Shown: positions 35,691 through 44,715 of the stretch, in pieces
Numbering within the stretch: the stretch's first letter is position 1
How the letters are laid out: each line of letters opens with the position of its first letter
NCBI GenBank assembly: GCA_030645915.1
Contig: JAUSNO010000007.1
Coordinates: forward strand, 1-60,657
Length of the DNA stretch: 60,657 nt
Direction: 5' to 3'
From: Undibacterium sp.
GTDB taxonomy: Bacteria; Pseudomonadota; Gammaproteobacteria; Burkholderiales; Burkholderiaceae_D
Position numbers and translations under genes: made by a program
The notes under the pieces: generated by a model
Database searches by the model: none
Told to the model about the DNA's origin: nothing
What the model saw: only the letters and a program-made list of their open reading frames with translations

Positions 35691-35890
35691 TAGCGCTAAT
35701 TAATAAAAAGTTAATGGAAACTTAATTGAAAGAACGCACATGAAATAAATCGCCCCGCTACCAGATTCAAATGACGAGGGTCTCTCATCCGCTATCGGTA
35801 GTCAAGTTGCAACCAAGGAATGTTGCAAATTGTTACTAAAAAAGAGCAGGTGCGAAATAGCTCACCGTTTTCGATTGAGCGTCGTTGAGC

Positions 35891-36421
35891 TCATTGCGGG
35901 TTATTTTTTTGCTTGCTGTTATGACGCATGCCATTTTTACTGCGGGTTGTGGCGGTTGGCAGCATTCCCTCCAGCTCAACGTGCTGCACGCTATCTTCGC
36001 CTGCCTGAATGAATTCTTCCAGTTTTCGGATCAGATCGTTGACAGCCTGTTTGCCAAAGGATTTTTCTATGTGCTGATACTGCATGTCGATCAATGGCGC
36101 GATCTCTGACATCAGTTGCATGCCATGTCCGGACAGACTCACCAGTACGCGACGCTGATCGCCCTCCATCGGGCTGCGGCTGATCAGATCTATTTCCTCC
36201 ATCCTGGTCAGTACACCGGCCATGCTGGGGCTGAGAATCTGGCACATCTCACATAATTCCCTGGGTTCCAGCTGCTCATGCTCGTCGAGCAGACGCAGAA
36301 TTCTCCATTGCTGATCGGTCAGTCCAAAATGGCTGAGGATAGGCCGGAAATGCGACATCAGCGATCCTCGCGCCCGGAGGAAAAGCTGGGGGAGGTTGCG
36401 ATTGGCTATCTTGTTTTTCAT
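35891..36421 (-). CDS. MarR-family regulator, HpaR-like
   Basis: A 176-residue winged-helix protein. It opens LPQLFLRARGSLMSHFRPILSHFGLTDQQWRILR, followed by LEPRELCEMCQILSPSMAGVLTRMEEIDLISR, closely matching the homoprotocatechuate-operon repressor family HpaR. The C-terminal 25 residues are a basic, low-complexity tail. No hpa catabolic genes are in the window. GGAGCAAGG runs directly into the ATG. Two exact direct repeats lie in its promoter region. Confidence 0.83.
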   Translation of the reverse strand: MKNKIANRNLPQLFLRARGSLMSHFRPILSHFGLTDQQWRILRLLDEHEQLEPRELCEMCQILSPSMAGVLTRMEEIDLISRSPMEGDQRRVLVSLSGHGMQLMSEIAPLIDMQYQHIEKSFGKQAVNDLIRKLEEFIQAGEDSVQHVELEGMLPTATTRSKNGMRHNSKQKNNPQ

Positions 36422-36475
36422 CCTTGCTCCGTTGATCGAGGGGTTGGCTTGTGCCGTATTATACAGGTTGACTTA

Positions 36476-36512
36476 CTCATATATTAGTGTTTTAATCGCT
36501 CATATATTAGTG
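36476..36512. promoter_or_regulatory. Paired 14-bp direct repeats upstream of the HpaR-like gene
   Basis: CTCATATATTAGTG occurs exactly at 36476-36489 and 36499-36512, spaced 23 bp start to start (about two helical turns). They lie between the divergent HpaR-like and bestrophin genes and are good candidates for operator half-sites. Confidence 0.7.
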
Positions 36513-36574
36513 AAATTGTCGTAAAAGATATATAGTGATTTTATGCACCTTCAATTTGAAACCCGGATGACATC

Positions 36575-37516
36575 GTGATTGTTAGAGACCGGCCATCTGG
36601 CTACAAGCTGTTTCTGCTGCTGCGCGGCTCGGTATTGCCAAGAATTTTGCCTACGCTGATCATTAATATCGTGGTGGCGACTCTGGTCACCATTTCTCAC
36701 GGTGATTTGTTTGACTTGAAGATCACCCTGACCACGATCCCGTTCACCCTGATCGGATTGCCGATCGCGATCTTTTTGGGTTTCAGGAATAATGCTGCCT
36801 ATGATCGCTTTTGGGAAGGCAGAAAACTCTGGGGCGAGCTAGTCTTGCGCAGCCGCAACCTGTCGCGCCAATGCCTTAGCCTGATTGATTATCCGGAAGC
36901 TGCGCTGGCAAAAAATGGCCTGGGCGATATCCGCGTACGCATGATTTACCGTGCCATCGCCTTCACGCAGGCCCTCAGGTATTTATTGAGAAACCAGCCG
37001 ACTTCCCTCGCTATGCAACAGTTGCTGCCAGAGGCTGAGTGGCGGCCGTTGATGGCGGCATCGAACAAGCCGGATTTTCTGATGCGCAAGATGGGCATGG
37101 ATTTACGGCTTTGTGTGAAAGAAGCGCGTATCGATGCCTGCCTGGCGGCTTCGATCGATACCACCTTATCTGCCATGACCGGTGCCGCTGCATCGTGCGA
37201 GCGCATCAAAAATACGCCTATCCCGTTTTCCTACACTTTGCTGTTGCACAGAACCGCTTACATCTACTGTTTTCTGTTGCCGTTCGGCCTGGTGGATTCG
37301 ATCGGTTTCATGACGCCCTTTGTGGTCGCCATCGTTGCGTATACTTTTTTTGGTCTGGATGCTTTGGGTGATGAAATTGAAGAACCGTTCGGGCTTGAAT
37401 CAAACGATTTGCCGCTGGATGCGATTTGCCGCGCGATAGAAATCGATTTGCGGGAATCGCTGGAAGATGAGCATGTTCCAGAGCAGCTGCAAGCAGTCAA
37501 TTTTTGCCTGACCTGA
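36575..37516 (+). CDS. Bestrophin-family membrane protein
   Basis: A 313-residue inner-membrane protein of the bacterial bestrophin (YneE/UPF0187) family, which form pentameric ion channels. The family start is MIVRDRPSGYKLFLLLRGSVLPRI. Next come FTLIGLPIAIFLGFRNNAAYDRFWEGRKLWGEL and, near the C-terminus, the acidic GDEIEEPFGLESNDLPLDAI stretch. Start is a GTG preceded by CGGATGACATC. The gene is divergent from the HpaR-like regulator and may be its target, though this is only positional. Confidence 0.88.
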   Translation: MIVRDRPSGYKLFLLLRGSVLPRILPTLIINIVVATLVTISHGDLFDLKITLTTIPFTLIGLPIAIFLGFRNNAAYDRFWEGRKLWGELVLRSRNLSRQCLSLIDYPEAALAKNGLGDIRVRMIYRAIAFTQALRYLLRNQPTSLAMQQLLPEAEWRPLMAASNKPDFLMRKMGMDLRLCVKEARIDACLAASIDTTLSAMTGAAASCERIKNTPIPFSYTLLLHRTAYIYCFLLPFGLVDSIGFMTPFVVAIVAYTFFGLDALGDEIEEPFGLESNDLPLDAICRAIEIDLRESLEDEHVPEQLQAVNFCLT

Positions 37517-37565
37517 TTGGCCAGACCCAGCAGATTACAGCATGAATTCAAATGAGGAGACCCGT

Positions 37566-39119
37566 ATGCAAGAGCATTTTCAAGACCGTATTCGCCTGCC
37601 GCAATTAAGGGAGCGCATTACCAGCGCAGCCGAGGCGGCGATGTGGGTAAAAAATGGCATGACCGTCGGCATGAGCGGCTTCACCCGTGCCGGTGACGCC
37701 AAAGTCGTACCGCTGGCTATCGCTGAACGCGCGCGCCACGAACCGCTGAAAATCACCCTGATGACCGGCGCCTCGATGGGCAGTGATGTCGATAAAATCC
37801 TGACCGAAGCGCATGCGATTGCGCGTCGTATGCCGTTTCAGGCCGACCCTGTATTGCGCGCAGCGATTAATCGTGGCGAGGTGATGTTTGTCGATCAGCA
37901 TTTATCAGAGACCGTCGAGTTGTTGCGCTCAGGGCAAATCGCACCTATTGATGTGGCGATTATCGAAGCCATAGCGATCACCGAAACCGGTGCCATCATC
38001 CCGACTACATCCGTGGGCAACAGCGCCAGCTTTGCGATCCTGGCCGATAAGGTGATCGTCGAAATCAACCTGACGCAATCGCTGCAGCTGGAAGGCCTGC
38101 ACGACATTTTCATCCCCAAGCACAGGCCGCATCGCGAGCCGATCCCGCTGCTGTCGCCTAGCGACCGGATTGGCACCACGGCCATCCAGATCCCGCCTGA
38201 AAAAATTGTCGCCATCGTCATCACGGAAAAACTCGACAGTTCGTCGACCATTTTGCCGCCTGATGAAGAGACCGACGCGATTGCCCGGCATCTGGTGAAT
38301 TTTTTTAAAAATGAAGTGAGCGCGGGCAGGCTGACGGAAAGTTTGCTGCCGATACAGGCCGGTATCGGCACCATCGCCAATGCGGTGATGACGGGCTTCA
38401 TCGATAGCCCGTTCAAACACCTGAGCATGTATTCCGAGGTCTTGCAGGACTCTACCTTTGACTTGTTTGATGCAGGCAAACTCGATTTTGCCTCGGGCTC
38501 GTCGATTACGCTGTCAGCCAAAAAGCATCAGGAAGTATTTGACAATATAGGGCGCTACAAAGACCGGCTGGTGTTGCGCCCGCAAGAGGTCAGCAACCAT
38601 CCCGAGGTGATACGCCGCCTGGGCATCATCGCGATCAATACCGCGCTGGAAGTGGATATCTACGGCAACGTCAATTCCACCCATGTGCTGGGCACGCACA
38701 TGATGAACGGCATTGGTGGCTCGGGCGATTTTGCGCGCAATGCGTATCTCTCGGTGTTCGCCACCAAGTCGGTCGCCAAGGGCGGCAAGATATCAAGCAT
38801 CGTGCCGATGGTGACGCATGTCGATCATACCGAGCACGATGTCGATATCATCGTCACCGAAATCGGCTTGGCCGACCTGCGCGGATTGGCACCGCGTGAG
38901 CGCGCCCAAGTCATCATCAACCACTGTGTCGCCGAGCCTTATCGTGCCATGCTGAACGACTATGTCAGTCAGGCCAGCGAGCGCGGCGGCCATACGCCGC
39001 ATCTATTGGAGCAGGCTTTTTCCTGGCATACCAGGTATAGAGACAACGGGACGATGATGCCAGGCCCAGGCAAATCGAGCGGGGTAGAAGCCAGGCTTGC
39101 CGATACGGTAATCGGGTAA
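37566..39119 (+). CDS. Acetyl-CoA hydrolase/transferase family CoA transferase
   Basis: A 517-residue class I CoA transferase of the succinate CoA-transferase type (acetate/succinate or propionyl-CoA/succinate exchange). Motifs: VGMSGFTRAGDAKVVP at the N-terminus, QAGIGTIANAV, and the CoA-thioester glutamate in SMYSEVLQDS, then GSGDFARNAYLS and CVAEPYRAML. Start at 37566 has GAGGAGA five bases upstream; an upstream ATG at 37542 lacks this. Exact acyl-group specificity cannot be told. Confidence 0.9.
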   Translation: MQEHFQDRIRLPQLRERITSAAEAAMWVKNGMTVGMSGFTRAGDAKVVPLAIAERARHEPLKITLMTGASMGSDVDKILTEAHAIARRMPFQADPVLRAAINRGEVMFVDQHLSETVELLRSGQIAPIDVAIIEAIAITETGAIIPTTSVGNSASFAILADKVIVEINLTQSLQLEGLHDIFIPKHRPHREPIPLLSPSDRIGTTAIQIPPEKIVAIVITEKLDSSSTILPPDEETDAIARHLVNFFKNEVSAGRLTESLLPIQAGIGTIANAVMTGFIDSPFKHLSMYSEVLQDSTFDLFDAGKLDFASGSSITLSAKKHQEVFDNIGRYKDRLVLRPQEVSNHPEVIRRLGIIAINTALEVDIYGNVNSTHVLGTHMMNGIGGSGDFARNAYLSVFATKSVAKGGKISSIVPMVTHVDHTEHDVDIIVTEIGLADLRGLAPRERAQVIINHCVAEPYRAMLNDYVSQASERGGHTPHLLEQAFSWHTRYRDNGTMMPGPGKSSGVEARLADTVIG

Positions 39120-39215
39120 ATGCAAGGCAAGAATTAACGCAATTTTTGCCTTGAGTCGGTAGGGTATTGACATTGCATTCGCGCGTAGCTCCGCTGATTT
39201 TACATCTGGAAATCA

Positions 39216-39307
39216 CCCCTTCCAGCACGCAATGCCCATGCTGCTTTGCAGGCAGCCTGGCCTGCAGACCGCATGGGTATTGCGCTCCGCCTAGTGCGTG
39301 CCGGGCA
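39216..39307. repeat. Dispersed palindromic repeat, copy 5
   Basis: Full copy: CCAGCACGCAATGCCCATGC, core GGCCTGCAG, CCGCATGGGTATTGCG, one module copy CTCCGCCTAGTGCG, then TGCCGGG. It follows the CoA transferase gene. Confidence 0.88.
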
Positions 39308-39482
39308 TGCCCCTGTTTGAATTTTTTTCAATCCATCGCTGGCCAGGTCGATGGCATCAATTTCCCCCGGCTTTAAGCGCCGCACTTGCAAACGTTTCGG
39401 CTGCAAGTCATAAAAGCGTCACATGGCTCAGGTAGATTAGTCGCGCACAAATACCTTAACGCAGAACCATGGCGCGGGATCT

Positions 39483-39514
39483 GGGCGAGTGAATGAAATC
39501 GCTATTGCTCGCCC
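39483..39514. repeat. Hairpin GGGCGAG/CTCGCCC
   Basis: A 7-bp perfect stem with an 18-base loop in the long gap before the phytase-like gene. Function unknown. Confidence 0.4.
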
Positions 39515-39577
39515 TCACAGCGCCATTTTCTTGCGGGCACCTCTACCAATCCAAACTTCGTCGCCATGCGTTGTTGC

Positions 39578-39633
39578 GGAAAAAATTTTATCCCTTGCAT
39601 ATCAAGCATATGCGGCTGGCTAAAATTTTTTCC
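39578..39633. repeat. AT-rich foldback upstream of the phytase-like gene
   Basis: GGAAAAAATTTTA (39578-39590) and TAAAATTTTTTCC (39621-39633) form a perfect 13-bp inverted repeat around a 30-base loop that contains GCATAT twice. It may be a small repeat or a regulatory structure about 100 bp before the gene. Confidence 0.6.
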
Positions 39634-39734
39634 ACGCCTAGCCTAGCTTAGAATTTTGAATTATTAGAGATACCCTTGCGTGAATAACGACGAATGATAT
39701 TTCACTCCTAAGCTTAATGACAGGGCATTTCACA

Positions 39735-41801
39735 ATGAAACAAACATTACACCTTTCGACACTGGCGGCGTTGACGGCCGGTGCTTTACTGACGGCATGC
39801 GGCGGTAGTAATACACCAGCGCCAGTATCCGGCGTGTTTTTAGATGCGGCGGTCGAGGGCCTGGATTACAGCTCGAGCAGCACAGCAAAAACTGCCACCG
39901 GCGTAGATGGCGGGTTCACTTGCTACAACGGCGACACGCTCGCCTTTACGCTTGGCGGGATTGCCTTCGGTTCTGCCGCTTGCAGTACCACGTTGACGCC
40001 ACTTAGCCTGGCAAAATCGAGCAATGTGAAAGACGACAGCGTGGTCAATCGTCTTATGGCCTTGCAGTTGCTGGACGAAGATAATGATCCATCTAACGGC
40101 ATCAAGATATCGGCGGCTGTGAAAACTGCACTGGCCGCACGGACGCTTGATTTCAGCGCACCGGCTGCGACTTTTAACAGCGCCATGGCAGCAACGCTGG
40201 CCACCTTGCCGGCAGCGTATCAAAGCCGTACGGTCGATGCAGATCGCCGCTTACTGGTACGCGAACATTTTGAAGATACGATGGCCGCCAAGCTGGCTTC
40301 GCCGGTAGCGGAAAGCCTGACCCAGACCAATGCTTTGGGCAGTGTCAGCGCCAGCGTCACGCGTTACCAGATACAGGCTGCCAATAGTTTTTATATTCCT
40401 TATGAGGGCGCGCTCGCCGCTGTCAAGGCAGAGTTTCCAAAGGGATTTCTACCTTCGTATGGTTCTGGCCTGGCGTTCAAAGGCAAGGCGGCTGACGGCT
40501 CGCTGGAATTCTATGGCATTACCGATCGCGGCCCGAATGGCGATGGCCCCAAAGTGTCTAATTCGGTAGTCACACCAGGCGCGACCGGCAACAGCGATGG
40601 CAAATTTTTCCCTGCCCCAAATTTCATCCCATCGGTTGGTTTGATTTCGCTAGGCAAGGACGGCGCCGTGCTCAAGTCGAGTATGCCGATCAAATTTGGC
40701 AGCGCGATCAACGCCTCTGGATTGTCGATCGCGCCAGGCAAGGTCGGCTCTTCCGGCGAGGTGCCTTTGACCGATGCCGCCAGGTACCAGGGCAGCACGG
40801 CAACCACGTTCAGCGATTACGGCATCGACACCGAGGCGGTGGTGTTTGATGCGGCGCGCGGCGTGCTGTGGGTTTCTGACGAATACGGCCCGTTCATCCT
40901 GAAAATTGATCTCGCTACCGGCATCATTTTGAAGAAATATCAGCCCGGCGCAGGTGCTGCCGATTTGCCGGCAGTTTTGTTGAAGCGCCGTGCCAATCGC
41001 GGCATGGAAGGCTTGTCGCTGGAAGTGGCCAGCGGCAAGTTGCATGGCTTTGTACAGAGCCCTCTCGATGACGGTAAAGCGTCCTACGTGTTGCCGGGCG
41101 CTGCGGTGGCAAGCAATGAGAGCATCAAGGACTACGCCAAATTTAATCGTTGGGTGGAATTTGATCCAAGCACCGAGAAGACCAGATTGTTCGCTTACCC
41201 GATTGACAGCACGCAATATGCCTCGGGCAAGACAGGCAACGCCAAGCTGGGCGATCTGATCTCTTTGGGCGGCGGAAAATTTATCGTCATCGAACAGGGT
41301 GCCGGTATCGATGGCAAGGTCTTTAATCGCCTGATGCTGGTGCAGATTCCGGCGAATGTCACCGATATCGCCGCACTCGGCTCCGACATGGAGAAAAGCA
41401 GCATGAGCGGTGTGGCCGTCAATGCCGCCAACTACGCCAATGTAGTGACGCTGAAAAAGACCCTGTTATTTGATTTGAACAGCGCCGGTTGGCTGGCGGA
41501 AAAAGCGGAAGGCCTGGCATTGGTTGATGACAATACCCTGGCGCTGACCAATGATGATGACTTTGGTCTCAGAACCATTGTGTTCGATGCCGCCGGAAAA
41601 GAAATCGAAGGTGCCGACATTACCAAGTGCACGGTAGACGCCAACGGCGCCATCACCACCACGGCATCAGCGGCGGCGTCCGGCTGTACTGCAGGCAATA
41701 CCACGCGCATAGGTCGTGGCGATGATACTGAGCGGCCGAATCGATTATGGTTGCTCAAGTTCAGCAAAAAACTGAACGATTTCAGCGTTCCCGGCATGTA
41801 A
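39735..41801 (+). CDS. Esterase-like phytase-family lipoprotein
   Basis: A 688-residue lipoprotein; the signal ends ALLTACGG with the lipobox Cys. The C-terminal two thirds carry the esterase-like activity of phytase domain: FYGITDRGPNGDGP, DTEAVVFDAARGVLWVSDEYGPFILKID, RGMEGLSLEVASGKLHGFVQSP and GKFIVIEQG, a beta-propeller pattern. An N-terminal part (about residues 20-190) lacks a known family. It probably acts on phosphate esters or other small esters at the cell envelope. The frame opens at 39717, but the ATG at 39735 starts the signal peptide. A strong terminator follows. Confidence 0.85.
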   Translation: MKQTLHLSTLAALTAGALLTACGGSNTPAPVSGVFLDAAVEGLDYSSSSTAKTATGVDGGFTCYNGDTLAFTLGGIAFGSAACSTTLTPLSLAKSSNVKDDSVVNRLMALQLLDEDNDPSNGIKISAAVKTALAARTLDFSAPAATFNSAMAATLATLPAAYQSRTVDADRRLLVREHFEDTMAAKLASPVAESLTQTNALGSVSASVTRYQIQAANSFYIPYEGALAAVKAEFPKGFLPSYGSGLAFKGKAADGSLEFYGITDRGPNGDGPKVSNSVVTPGATGNSDGKFFPAPNFIPSVGLISLGKDGAVLKSSMPIKFGSAINASGLSIAPGKVGSSGEVPLTDAARYQGSTATTFSDYGIDTEAVVFDAARGVLWVSDEYGPFILKIDLATGIILKKYQPGAGAADLPAVLLKRRANRGMEGLSLEVASGKLHGFVQSPLDDGKASYVLPGAAVASNESIKDYAKFNRWVEFDPSTEKTRLFAYPIDSTQYASGKTGNAKLGDLISLGGGKFIVIEQGAGIDGKVFNRLMLVQIPANVTDIAALGSDMEKSSMSGVAVNAANYANVVTLKKTLLFDLNSAGWLAEKAEGLALVDDNTLALTNDDDFGLRTIVFDAAGKEIEGADITKCTVDANGAITTTASAAASGCTAGNTTRIGRGDDTERPNRLWLLKFSKKLNDFSVPGM

Positions 41802-41818
41802 GAAAGGGTTCTGACTGC

Positions 41819-41853
41819 AAAAACACGCCGGCGATCTGCCGGCGTGTTTTTTT
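41819..41853 (+). terminator. Terminator of the phytase-like gene
   Basis: A 12-bp perfect stem AAACACGCCGGC/GCCGGCGTGTTT with a 5-base loop and a run of T on the plus strand. Confidence 0.93.
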
Positions 41854-41974
41854 GTGAAGGAAGAAATCGCATCCGCAATATTTTCCGATATGTGTAGATT
41901 GAATTCCGTCAATTTGCAGACTAAGCTGTCCAATGCGGTATTTGCCGCGACATCAAACGTGAAGGAGATTGAGG

Positions 41975-42346
41975 ATGGAACATAACCCTGTTGGCTGGTT
42001 TGAAATCTACGTGCAAGACATGGCGCGCGCAAGGACATTTTATGAATCCATGCTCCAGCTTAAGCTGGAGCATCTGCCTATGCCAGAGATAGAAATGTGG
42101 GGCTTCCCTTTTGAGATGGAGCGCGTCGGCGCCTCCGGTTCGCTGGTGAAGATGCATGGCGTCGCTTCAGGTGGCAATAGTACGGTGGTTTATTTTAGCT
42201 GTGTCGACTGCGCCGTTGAAGAGGCGCGTGTGGTGCCAAGTGGCGGCACGGTTCAGCAAAGCAAAATGTCGATAGGCGAATATGGCTTCATTTCCATGGT
42301 GCTTGATACGGAAGGCAATATGATCGGTTTGCACTCGATACAGTAA
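41975..42346 (+). CDS. VOC-family (glyoxalase/bleomycin-resistance fold) protein
   Basis: A 123-residue protein with paired beta-alpha-beta modules: GWFEIYVQDMARARTFYESML, and STVVYFSCVDCAVEEARV leading to YGFISMVLDTEGNMIGLHS. The metal-ligand pattern resembles small VOC proteins, annotated as glyoxalase-like. The ATG at 41975 has GAGG close by and GAAGGAG a little further upstream. The substrate is unknown. Confidence 0.85.
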   Translation: MEHNPVGWFEIYVQDMARARTFYESMLQLKLEHLPMPEIEMWGFPFEMERVGASGSLVKMHGVASGGNSTVVYFSCVDCAVEEARVVPSGGTVQQSKMSIGEYGFISMVLDTEGNMIGLHSIQ

Positions 42347-42379
42347 TTGGCATCGGTATGTTCTGGTATTGGCATGTCC

Positions 42380-42450
42380 TGAGACGCACTGTTCATGCGG
42401 GTTTGCAGCCGGCCTTGCCTGCAGGCCGCGCGAGTATTGCGTTGTGGGCT
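42380..42450. repeat. Dispersed palindromic repeat, copy 6
   Basis: Shorter copy without the 14-bp module: GACGCACTGTTCATGCGGG, core CGGCC..GCCTGCAGGCCG, then CGAGTATTGCGTTGTGGGC. It lies between two convergent genes. Confidence 0.8.
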
Positions 42451-42460
42451 GGTTGAATTT

Positions 42461-44245
42461 CTAGTCGAACGATTTGATTTGGTAGGTTTTGCGATAGTTG
42501 CTGACAGCCACGCCTATCGTCGGGAAAAAACGCTCTTCACCGAGCTGGCTAAATAGCCCGAAGCGCTTGAGCTTGTCTTTGACCGGGTCTTTCATCTCGG
42601 CAAAGTGCAGGACGATGCCTGCGGCGCGCAAGGTGTTTTCCAGATCGGTCAGCATGTCGGCTGCGGTGACGTCAACACTGGTCACCGGCTCGGCACCGAC
42701 CACCAGCCAACGTACCGGCATCGGCGAGGCAGCCACCGCATCGAGCACGCGGTTTTCAAACAACTCGGCATTGGCGAAGAACAAGGGGGCATCCCAACGG
42801 AACAGCACCAGGCCGGGCACGATATGGGCGTTGGGATAACGCGTGATGTCATGGTAGCCCTTGACGCCTTCCACCCGCCCCAGCACCGCTGAATGCGGGC
42901 GCCAGCCATCCCATAAAAATTCGATTACGGCAATCACGATCGCCAGCCCTATCCCCGGAATCACGCCGAGGATAGCCACGCCCAGCAGGCAGCAAATCGA
43001 CAGCCAGAATTCCCATTGCTGTATGCGATAGATGCGCCGCAGCTCGGTGATTTCGATCAGGCCGAGAGCCGAGGCAATCACCACTGCAGCCAGTGCGCTG
43101 GTGGGCAGGTTGTGCAATAAGTGGGGTGCCATCAACAGCATCGCGGCAACTGCGAGTGCCCCGATGACGCCTGCCAGTTGGGACTTGGCACCGGCAGCCT
43201 CGACAACTGGGGTGCGGGAGGTACTGGCGCTGATCGGAAAGCCCTGAAATAATCCGGCTGCAAAATTGGCGACCCCCAGGCCCACCATCTCCTGATTCGG
43301 GTCGATGAAGTTGCCGTACCTGGCCGCATAGGTGCGCGAGAGTACGCTGGTATCGGCCAGCGACACCAGCGCAACCGCAAAACCGCCGAGCAATACGGGG
43401 CCGATGTCGTCATAGGTGATTAAAGGCAAAGTCAGGCTGGGCAAGCCGTGCGGCAGTACGCCCAGCACCACCACGCCTGCCCGGGTTGCCAGATCCATCG
43501 CCCCCACCGTGACCGTCGCCCCGATGACGGCAATCAAGACTCCCGGCAGTTTTGTACTGCGTTTGAGTAACACAATGAGCGCCAGCGTAGCGCCACCCAG
43601 CGCCAGCGATACGCCGTTAATGTTGCCGGCACGCACGGCGTCGATGAAGGCTAGAATTTTGTGCCATAGGCCATCGGCATCGATGGTGAAACCGAACAGG
43701 GCAGGCAACTGGCTGATGATGACCGTGAGCGCGATGCCGTTCATGTAGCCATAACGGATGGGTTTGGACAGCAGCTCGGTGATAAAGCCAAGACGGGCGA
43801 TGCCGACCAGCATGCACACCGCCCCCGAGACCAGCGCCATCATCCCGGCCAGTGTCACGGCGCGTTGCGGATCTCCCGCCGACAAGGGCAGCACCACTGC
43901 CAGTATCAGTGCCGCCAGCGATGAATCGGGGCCAAGAACAAGCAAGCGACTGGGGCCGAACAAGGCGTAGGCCAGCAAAGAAACTATCGTCGCATACAGC
44001 CCTACAATGCTGGGCAAGCCAGATGCCACCGCGTAGGCAATGCCGACCGGTACCAGCACCGTGGTTAACACCAGCCCGGCCGCTACGTCATGCGGCAGCC
44101 AGGCTAGCTGATAGTGGCGCAAGGTGCCCAGGCCTGGCAGCCAGCGCATCCATGTACTTTGATGCGCAGCCTGTTGCGGTCGCGCTATACGTCCTGGTCC
44201 TGGTTCTGGTTTGTGTTCTGGCGCAGCGGGTGTCGAATCGTTCAT
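42461..44245 (-). CDS. SulP-family anion transporter
   Basis: A 594-residue inner-membrane protein with 10 or more helices and a C-terminal STAS domain. SulP signature parts are DVAAGLVLTTVLVPVGIAYAVASGLP, YALFGPSRLLVLGPDSS and the GFPISASTSRTPVVEAAGAKSQLAG loop. The STAS region has LVLFRWDAPLFFANAELFENRVLDAV and the VDVTAADML-type phosphosite area. SulP members exchange sulfate, bicarbonate or dicarboxylates. No sulfur or carbonic anhydrase genes are adjacent, so the substrate is open. Confidence 0.92.
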   Translation of the reverse strand: MNDSTPAAPEHKPEPGPGRIARPQQAAHQSTWMRWLPGLGTLRHYQLAWLPHDVAAGLVLTTVLVPVGIAYAVASGLPSIVGLYATIVSLLAYALFGPSRLLVLGPDSSLAALILAVVLPLSAGDPQRAVTLAGMMALVSGAVCMLVGIARLGFITELLSKPIRYGYMNGIALTVIISQLPALFGFTIDADGLWHKILAFIDAVRAGNINGVSLALGGATLALIVLLKRSTKLPGVLIAVIGATVTVGAMDLATRAGVVVLGVLPHGLPSLTLPLITYDDIGPVLLGGFAVALVSLADTSVLSRTYAARYGNFIDPNQEMVGLGVANFAAGLFQGFPISASTSRTPVVEAAGAKSQLAGVIGALAVAAMLLMAPHLLHNLPTSALAAVVIASALGLIEITELRRIYRIQQWEFWLSICCLLGVAILGVIPGIGLAIVIAVIEFLWDGWRPHSAVLGRVEGVKGYHDITRYPNAHIVPGLVLFRWDAPLFFANAELFENRVLDAVAASPMPVRWLVVGAEPVTSVDVTAADMLTDLENTLRAAGIVLHFAEMKDPVKDKLKRFGLFSQLGEERFFPTIGVAVSNYRKTYQIKSFD

Positions 44246-44715
44246 TGGACCCTAAAATTATGCATGGCGGTTTAGCGGGGCAGTGTGGTACGTGGCGATA
44301 AATCCCGTTAGTTTTCATCATAGGCTAACAGCGATGCCGGTAACAGGCGAACCGAGTCAACTTGACACACCATGTTTAGCATGGATTCTTGCTGGCCTGC
44401 CTGACGTATGTCAAGCGGGATAACATTGCCTGTCAACATGCGCACCAGTCCTTGCAGGCGCTACCGATTGATTGTTGGATATTCGGCCGCAATGGCGATG
44501 AAAAACCCTATTTTACGGATGACACGAGCACAAGCATCCTCTATAGTAGAAACCAATTGATCGGCACATTTTGCGCCCGGGCTGAATGGTTTCAGCATGA
44601 TATGAATATTATCCCCAGCCTGGGTTAACTCAGATTCACCATTTTCAAGCGTACTTGCCACATGATATTCGGCGGTGGGATTACCCGGCACTGTATTCAG
44701 GTTTAAGGAGGTTTT
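44246..44715. other. Intergenic region between SulP and GGDEF genes
   Basis: 470 bp containing the two divergent promoters, presumably. I see no gene, tRNA or long repeat. A TAAGGAGG ribosome site stands just before the ATG at 44716. Confidence 0.5.
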
